Positions 58,972 through 64,000 of a stretch of 64,000 nucleotides of DNA are shown one piece after another. Both the position numbers and the translations under genes were made by a program. How positions within the stretch are numbered: the first letter of the stretch is position 1; the number at the start of each line of letters is the position of its first letter. Below the pieces are notes generated by a model. That model ran no database searches. It worked only from the letters and a program-made list of their open reading frames with translations, and was not told the origin of the DNA. This DNA comes from an uncultured Collinsella sp. (GTDB lineage: Bacteria; Actinomycetota; Coriobacteriia; Coriobacteriales; Coriobacteriaceae), in the NCBI GenBank assembly GCA_900768795.1, contig CAAGEH010000014.1, positions 1 to 64,000 on the forward strand. Reading direction: 5' to 3'.

Positions 58972-60771
58972 GTGACGGGGATCGATTTGGACGAGCGGTT
59001 TATGCGTGCAGCCATTGAGGAGGCAAAACACGCTTGTGAGCAGGGGGAAGTTCCAATTGGAGCTGTTGTTGTGCGCGATGGCGAGATTATCGCGCGTGCG
59101 TCCAACCGCCGCGAGGTCGATCAAGACCCATCGGCACATGCCGAATTCACTGCGCTTTGCGAGGCGGCGCAAGTCCTTGGTCGTTGGCGTCTTTCCGATT
59201 GCGCGGTTTACGTGACGCTCGAGCCTTGTTGCATGTGCGCCGGTCTTATGGTCAACGCACGCGTTGGCCGTTGCGTTTATGGGGCGGCAGATGCTAAAGC
59301 GGGCGCGTTGGGCTCGGTATTCAACCTCGCGCAGACCTCAAAGCTCAATCATCGATTCGATGTGTGTGCGGGCGTGCTCGCCGATGATTGCGCGGCGTTG
59401 CTCAGCGATTTCTTTTCCTCTAAACGATCGGGTTTTGTCGATATGCATCTCGCGGGTCACGCGTCTCACCAGAATGCACGCGTACAAGCTGCCGAGTTCG
59501 CCGTGCTGCCGGTCGTTGATGCCGCTTCGGCGCATGCCGCCCCCCGCGTTCTTATGGCAATCGATTCCTTTAAAGGTTCCGCAAACAGTGAGGAAATAGA
59601 GGCGTGGGTTGCCGAAGGAATGCGCCGCGTGGACCCGTGCGTCGACATACGCAGCGTTGCTCTTGCCGATGGCGGCGAGGGCACGGTCGACGCCTTCTCC
59701 CGCATCTGCGCGGGCGAGCGTAAAACCGTGCGGGTGACGGGGGCATTTGGCACGCCCATCAACGCTGAATGGCTGTTGGCGCACGGCGATAAACCCGACG
59801 ACACCTGGACGGTTATCGAAATGGCTACCGCTGCCGGTATCGGTCAGTCAGCTCGAACGGACGCGGCGGCGCTGGCCGCCTCGACGTATGGCGTGGGCGA
59901 GCTTCTTCGTACCGCGGTCGCGGCGGGCGCGCACACGGTATATATCGGACTGGGCGGTAGCGCCACCAACGATGGCGGCGCCGGGTTCCTTCAGGCGCTT
60001 GGTGCCAGGCTGCTCGATGCGGATGGCAAGTCCATCGATGCCGGTCTTGCGGGCTTGGCGCGCCTTGCTTCCATCGATTTGCGTCCCGCTTTTGAAACTA
60101 TCGGCGATACACATTTGGTGATTCTTTCAGATGTAACGAACCCGCTGGTCGGAGACCATGGAGCGCTTGCCGTCTTTGGACCCCAAAAGGGTTTGGATAC
60201 AAGCGATTCCGCAATGGTTGACAAGCGCGAAGGCTGGATGATCTCTTACGGGCATCTGCTCGACAAGGCTCGGGCGGAGATCGGGACGACCGTCACATCG
60301 CCGGAGACGGAGCCGGCGGTCGTAACTCACTCGCGTAAGCGGTTCTCATCCGTGCTTGGGGTGCCGGGTGCGGGCGCTGCGGGCGGGCTCGGAGCGGCGC
60401 TTTTGGCGCTTGGGGCGGAGATGCACTCGGGCGTGGATGTCCTGCTCGATATCGCACAGTTTGACGACTCCGCTCATGCATGTGATCTCGTTATTACCGG
60501 CGAGGGCAATATGGATGCCCAGACGGCGCACGGAAAAGCTCCGGCTGGTGTTGCCGCGCGTGCAAAAGCCGCCGGTAAACCCGTTATCGCTATCGTGGGA
60601 GGTAGGGCATCCGACCTCGATGACGTGTACCGTGCGGGCATCGATCTCGTGTTGCCGCTTTGTCGCGTTCCGATGTCGCTCGAGCAAGCGCTCGATTCCG
60701 TTCAGGTGCATGAGAATGCGGTTTGTGCGGGAGAGGCTGCGCTGCGCGCCTATTTGCTGCGCAGCAAATAA
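58972..60771 (+). CDS. fusion of tRNA adenosine deaminase (TadA) and glycerate kinase
   Basis: 599 aa. Residues 1-150 form a TadA domain: HAEFTAL with the zinc His and catalytic Glu, and PCCMCAG with two zinc cysteines, in the order of enzymes that convert A34 of tRNA-Arg to inosine. After a linker of about 40 residues, a complete GlxK/GarK glycerate kinase starts near 192 (VLMAIDSFKGSANSEEI), with LADGGEGTVDAF, IGLGGSATNDGGAGFLQALG and VITGEGNMDAQT, all family motifs. GTG 58972 has SD GAGGAGG. There is no frameshift or stop between the halves. The two activities share no known pathway, so the fusion may be chance coupling. It follows tRNA-Ser on the opposite strand. Confidence 0.9.
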   Translation: MTGIDLDERFMRAAIEEAKHACEQGEVPIGAVVVRDGEIIARASNRREVDQDPSAHAEFTALCEAAQVLGRWRLSDCAVYVTLEPCCMCAGLMVNARVGRCVYGAADAKAGALGSVFNLAQTSKLNHRFDVCAGVLADDCAALLSDFFSSKRSGFVDMHLAGHASHQNARVQAAEFAVLPVVDAASAHAAPRVLMAIDSFKGSANSEEIEAWVAEGMRRVDPCVDIRSVALADGGEGTVDAFSRICAGERKTVRVTGAFGTPINAEWLLAHGDKPDDTWTVIEMATAAGIGQSARTDAAALAASTYGVGELLRTAVAAGAHTVYIGLGGSATNDGGAGFLQALGARLLDADGKSIDAGLAGLARLASIDLRPAFETIGDTHLVILSDVTNPLVGDHGALAVFGPQKGLDTSDSAMVDKREGWMISYGHLLDKARAEIGTTVTSPETEPAVVTHSRKRFSSVLGVPGAGAAGGLGAALLALGAEMHSGVDVLLDIAQFDDSAHACDLVITGEGNMDAQTAHGKAPAGVAARAKAAGKPVIAIVGGRASDLDDVYRAGIDLVLPLCRVPMSLEQALDSVQVHENAVCAGEAALRAYLLRSK

Positions 60772-60913
60772 TTTAATGGCGCGCCAAGCTCGTTTTGGCC
60801 ATTTCTAACCATCCAAGAACGAACAGCTACCGTTCGAGATATTAAAGCGCTTCAAACAGCCCGCTAACGCAACTGCGTGCTACCATGCGCGGGAACCAGT
60901 GGGGGAGGACGCA

Positions 60914-62158
60914 ATGGCGGACGATACTATCTATACGTTTGATCACTACATCGACCGACGTCACGATCGATGGAGCTACTCGAGCAAATGGAGCACGAGC
61001 CCGGAGACGGCTGAGCATGTCGGAGTGCGTGCCATCGACGACCAAGACATCGCCCTCTTTACCGCCGATATGGACTTTCGCGTTGCCGAGCCGATATTGA
61101 ATGCCCTGCACAAAACCGTTGATCACGGCATTTTTGGCTATTCAACCATCACCGGATGCGATGCCTACTTCGAGGCCATTTGCGGTTGGTTCGCGCGCCG
61201 CAACAACTGGGTGATCGATCCGAAGCGCATTGTCTACACACCGGGTACCGTCGAGGCGCTCGGCATCACCGTGCGTGCGTTTACCGAGCCGGGCGACGGC
61301 GTCATCATCCAGCGCCCGGTGTATCCGCCGTTCACTTCGTCCGTCGAATCCAACGGGCGTCATGTGATCAACAATCAGCTTATTCGCCATACCGCAGACG
61401 AGCCTTGCGGCGACTTGTACTACACCATGGATTTTGACGATTTGGAGCAGCTCGCTGCGCGTCCAGATGCCAAGATGCTCATTCTCTGCAATCCGCACAA
61501 CCCGGTCGGTCGCGTGTGGACGGTAGAAGAGCTGAAGCGTGTGGCGGATATTTGCATGCGCAACGATGTCCTGATCGTTGCGGACGAAATCCACGGCGAT
61601 CTTCTGCGCCGTGGCCAAACGTTTACGCATACGTGCCAAGCCGCGCCCGATGCACGCGTTGTCACCTGCACGGCGGTAAACAAAACGTTTAATTTGGCGG
61701 GCCTTGCCGCTACCAACCTTGTGTTCAGCAATGCGGCCGACCAGGAGAAATTCTTGGCAGCGCGAGGCTGGGCGGAACCGTGCCCGTTTGCAATCAGTGC
61801 GGTGATCGCTGCATATAACGAGGGCGAGCCGTGGCTTGAGCAGCTCATCGATTACATTGATGGCAATATCGACGTCGTTACCTCCTATTTTGCCGAGCAT
61901 ATGCCCGATGTGGGTGTTCGCGTTCCCGAGGGGACGTATATCCTGTGGCTCGATTTCGAGAAAAGGGCAAAAGCGTTGGGTATCGATGGGGACGAGTTGC
62001 ATCGCCGCATTTATGGTGACGCCAAGGTGCTGTTGCAGGACGGCTTGAACTTCGATCCCGTTCATGGCGAATTTTTCCAGCGCATGTGCGTTCCCAGTCC
62101 GCGCTGCATGTTGATTGATGCCTGCGAGCGCATTTCCCTCTCGACTGAATTGCGCTGA
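60914..62158 (+). CDS. MalY/PatB family PLP enzyme (cystathionine beta-lyase-like)
   Basis: 414 aa, fold-type I. TADMDFRVAEPILNALHKTVDHGIFGY near 50 is a MalY/PatB N-terminal hallmark (key part ADMDF). YTPGTVEALGITVRAFTEPGD, LCNPHNPVGRVW near 193 and VADEIHGDL near 221 are cofactor contacts, and TAVNKTFNLAGLA carries the PLP lysine near 257. Members cleave cystathionine or cysteine to give homocysteine, sulfide and pyruvate. The ATG at 60914 has SD GGGGGAGG. It lies between the TadA fusion and the SRP RNA. A weak hairpin (60775-60803) precedes it. Confidence 0.92.
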   Translation: MADDTIYTFDHYIDRRHDRWSYSSKWSTSPETAEHVGVRAIDDQDIALFTADMDFRVAEPILNALHKTVDHGIFGYSTITGCDAYFEAICGWFARRNNWVIDPKRIVYTPGTVEALGITVRAFTEPGDGVIIQRPVYPPFTSSVESNGRHVINNQLIRHTADEPCGDLYYTMDFDDLEQLAARPDAKMLILCNPHNPVGRVWTVEELKRVADICMRNDVLIVADEIHGDLLRRGQTFTHTCQAAPDARVVTCTAVNKTFNLAGLAATNLVFSNAADQEKFLAARGWAEPCPFAISAVIAAYNEGEPWLEQLIDYIDGNIDVVTSYFAEHMPDVGVRVPEGTYILWLDFEKRAKALGIDGDELHRRIYGDAKVLLQDGLNFDPVHGEFFQRMCVPSPRCMLIDACERISLSTELR

Positions 62159-62176
62159 GCGGGTAAGATAAATCAT

Positions 62177-62294
62177 GCGCCTAGCGCATTCGATGGGTTC
62201 GGATGACGATATGTTCCGAATCTGGTCAGGTCCGGAAGGAAGCAGCCATAAGGAGCCTCTGCCGGGCATCCGGATCCATCGAGTGCACGGGCGC
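62177..62294 (+). ncRNA. ffs: signal recognition particle RNA (small type)
   Basis: GGTCAGGTCCGGAAGGAAGC near 62224 is the universally conserved bacterial SRP RNA tetraloop region. The 5' and 3' ends pair (GCGCC near 62177 with GGGCGC ending at 62294), and T6 at 62295-62300 terminates it. Ends are approximate. The RNA binds Ffh and docks ribosomes to the membrane. Confidence 0.93.
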
Positions 62295-62380
62295 TTTTTT
62301 ATTCCTTTTCATACGCACATCAACATGCGCAACTCGCTTGCGGTAAACGCGGAGCACGCATCGTCCTTTCGCGTTCAATG

Positions 62381-62475
62381 CGCGGGGGCAAACGGGGCGC
62401 ATGCATGGGTCGCTCGCAGCCGATACACGCGGGGGCAACCGTGGTGCACACATGGGCAATCCGCTGCAGACGCGT
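62381..62475 (+). repeat. degenerate 47-bp tandem repeat between ffs and the ABC gene
   Basis: CGCGGGGGCAA starts units at 62381 and 62428, each followed by G-rich, GCA and CATGGG segments at similar distances. A partial unit (CGCGTGG) begins near 62471. The 62301-62588 gap shows no coding potential I can support. Confidence 0.5.
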
Positions 62476-62516
62476 GGAAACAACCTCGGCAGACAAGGCA
62501 ATCACGGCAACAGAGT

Positions 62517-62547
62517 TTGCCGAAGCTTAACAATATGGGCGTAAAAT
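62517..62547 (+). promoter_or_regulatory. candidate promoter of the last ABC exporter
   Basis: TTGCCG (62517-62522), a 19-base spacer and TAAAAT (62542-62547), about 40 bases before the start codon. Confidence 0.35.
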
Positions 62548-62588
62548 GACCCCTTAGTCATTGCTTGTCCAAAGGGGAAAGGCTGCGA

Positions 62589-64000
62589 ATGATATCGCTG
62601 CTTAAGCGTTTTGGCGGAAAATTCCGCTTCTATATGATTGTCGGTCCAGCATGCAAGCTCATCGAGGTGCTGTTCGATCTCATCACGCCGCTGGTAATAG
62701 CGCGCATGATCGATAAAGGTATTGCGGCACATAGCGTGAGCGCGGTTGTCCATTACGGCATTTTGCTCGGCATCATGGCGATCGTCGGCATTTCGTTTAC
62801 GCTCGTCTGCCAAAAAATGGCGGCACTCACCTCGCAGGGTGTGGGAACCGATATCCGCGGCGCGCTTTACGAGCGCATCAATGAGCTCGGTTACGCCGAG
62901 CTCGACCGCTTCGGCACCCCCTCGCTTATCACGCGCATCACCAACGACGTCAACCAGGTGCAGCTCGCCGTTGCGCTCGGTGTGCGTATGCTCATCCGTT
63001 GGCCGTTTCTTGCTGTAGGCTCCATGGTCGCGGCGCTTATGATCGACCTTAAGCTCGGTATCATCTTCCTCGTTTGCACGCCCATTATCGGTTTTATCTT
63101 TTGGTTTGTGATGGCGCGCTGCATCCCGTATTTCAAACAGATGCAGAAAAAGCTCGACCGCATCGCGCTGATTTGCCGCGAGGGGCTTTCGGGCGCGCGT
63201 GTGGTGCGGGCATTTGTGCGCGAGGACCACGAGCGCAAGCGCTTTTCCGAGGCGGCGACCGATCAGGCGGAGACCGCAATTGTCGTGGGCAAGCTGTCAT
63301 CAATCCTGAATCCTGCAACGTTTCTCATCATGAACTTGGGCGTTTGCGCGATTCTGTGGATGGGCGGCATCCGGGTCAACGTGGGTGCGCTTACGCAAGG
63401 TCAGGTCATGGCATTCGTCAACTACATGACGCAGACGCTTACCTCGATCGTGTACGTGGCAAACCTCGTTGTCGTCTTTACCAAGGCGAGCGCAAGCGCG
63501 TCGCGCATCAACGAGGTGCTCGAGTGCAAGCCGGCGATTGTCGATACGGGCAACAAGCCTGTGTCGCTTCCCGCTCCTGCCGATGCGGCCTCGACTCCGG
63601 CGCTCGAGTTTAGCCGCGTGAGCTTTGCCTTTGGTGAGAGCGCGGCAAATGCCGTGAGTGACGTGACGTTCAAGCTCCCCTTGGGCGGCACGCTTGGAAT
63701 CATCGGCGGTACCGGTTCGGGCAAATCGACGCTCGTGTCCCTCATCCCGCGTCTCTACGATACCGGGTCCGGCACGATAAAGGTGATGGGGACCGATGTT
63801 CGCGATTGGCCGCTCGACCAGCTTCGTCACGTGGTGGGCATCGTTCCACAGCGTGCGTCGCTTGTAAGCGGAACGATTCGTTCGAACTTGCAGTGGAGAG
63901 ATGCCGATGCGACCGACGAGGAGCTGTGGGCGGCGCTCGACATCGCGCAGGCAAGTGAGTTCGTGCAAAAAAAGCCCCAGGGCCTCGACACCCCGGTTGA
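62589..64000 (+). CDS. ABC exporter half-transporter, truncated by the window end
   Basis: The frame is open from ATG 62589 to the end of the window (470 complete codons, no stop). SD GAAAGG lies six bases upstream. The N-terminal 300 residues hold the six-helix type IV ABC domain, starting MISLLKRFGGKFRFYMIVG, with coupling-helix region TRITNDVNQVQLAV. The ATPase begins near 345 and shows Walker A GGTGSGKST and the Q-loop region VGIVPQRASLVSGTIRSNL. The signature, Walker B and H-loop are outside the window. A second subunit probably follows, as for the pair at 37608-41238. Confidence 0.9.
   Translation, partial: MISLLKRFGGKFRFYMIVGPACKLIEVLFDLITPLVIARMIDKGIAAHSVSAVVHYGILLGIMAIVGISFTLVCQKMAALTSQGVGTDIRGALYERINELGYAELDRFGTPSLITRITNDVNQVQLAVALGVRMLIRWPFLAVGSMVAALMIDLKLGIIFLVCTPIIGFIFWFVMARCIPYFKQMQKKLDRIALICREGLSGARVVRAFVREDHERKRFSEAATDQAETAIVVGKLSSILNPATFLIMNLGVCAILWMGGIRVNVGALTQGQVMAFVNYMTQTLTSIVYVANLVVVFTKASASASRINEVLECKPAIVDTGNKPVSLPAPADAASTPALEFSRVSFAFGESAANAVSDVTFKLPLGGTLGIIGGTGSGKSTLVSLIPRLYDTGSGTIKVMGTDVRDWPLDQLRHVVGIVPQRASLVSGTIRSNLQWRDADATDEELWAALDIAQASEFVQKKPQGLDTPV

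Overview
The window looks like chromosomal DNA of a Gram-positive, high-GC anaerobe of the class Coriobacteriia, most like Collinsella. This is an inference from a mannose-family PTS, twin-arginine lipoproteins, AUG/GUG/UUG starts behind strong purine-rich Shine-Dalgarno (SD) sites, and gene content. No species-level marker was compared. Most genes carry housekeeping, transport or regulatory functions. No integrase, transposase or phage module was seen.

Layout. 1-119: 3' end of a 5S rRNA and the rRNA operon terminator. 359-7115: phosphoglucomutase, cysteine desulfurase, a tail-anchored membrane protein, Hsp20, an MBL-fold hydrolase and tilS. 7328-10137: a complete mannose-type PTS (IIA, IIB, IIC, IID). 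10487-14516: a membrane protein, a MarR regulator, hpt and ftsH. The PTS block therefore separates tilS from hpt-ftsH, which are often neighbours. 14700-16739: an aminotransferase and a PHP phosphoesterase. 16857-18888: an AlbA_2/RecG-like regulator gene flanked by 110-bp direct repeats carrying TCTCTCTAAA iterons. 18923-28348: RlmD-type methyltransferase, a MacB-like ABC protein, a polar amino-acid ABC transporter, and an EF-G-like GTPase with altered G motifs. 28611-34472: HAD phosphatase, LacI regulator, a second solute-binding protein with permease, and glmS. 34889-43168: a degenerate AAA+/Fis regulator, nitroreductase, a heterodimeric ABC exporter, serine acetyltransferase and DedA.

The most unusual region is 43317-50585, all on the minus strand. 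It holds an SPFH/GYF protein, two zinc-ribbon membrane proteins (one split by an in-frame TGA), a lipoprotein with two PASTA-like repeats, a transmembrane Ser/Thr kinase whose start abuts a G9 tract, and an HTH protein. Three transcription units in it each carry the same palindrome, CAGTTG-N-CAACTG, exactly 23 bp upstream of a -10-like hexamer. That is the geometry of one activator controlling all three. I read this as a candidate envelope-stress regulon, loosely similar to B. subtilis YdjGHI plus a PASTA-kinase pathway.

50920-62158: ilvE, lemA, a TetR-controlled MMPL transporter with a giant coiled extracellular partner, tRNA-Ser(UGA), a TadA-glycerate kinase fusion, a MalY/PatB-type lyase and the SRP RNA. 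The window ends inside another ABC exporter gene. Start codons were chosen by SD sites, so many differ from the longest open frame.
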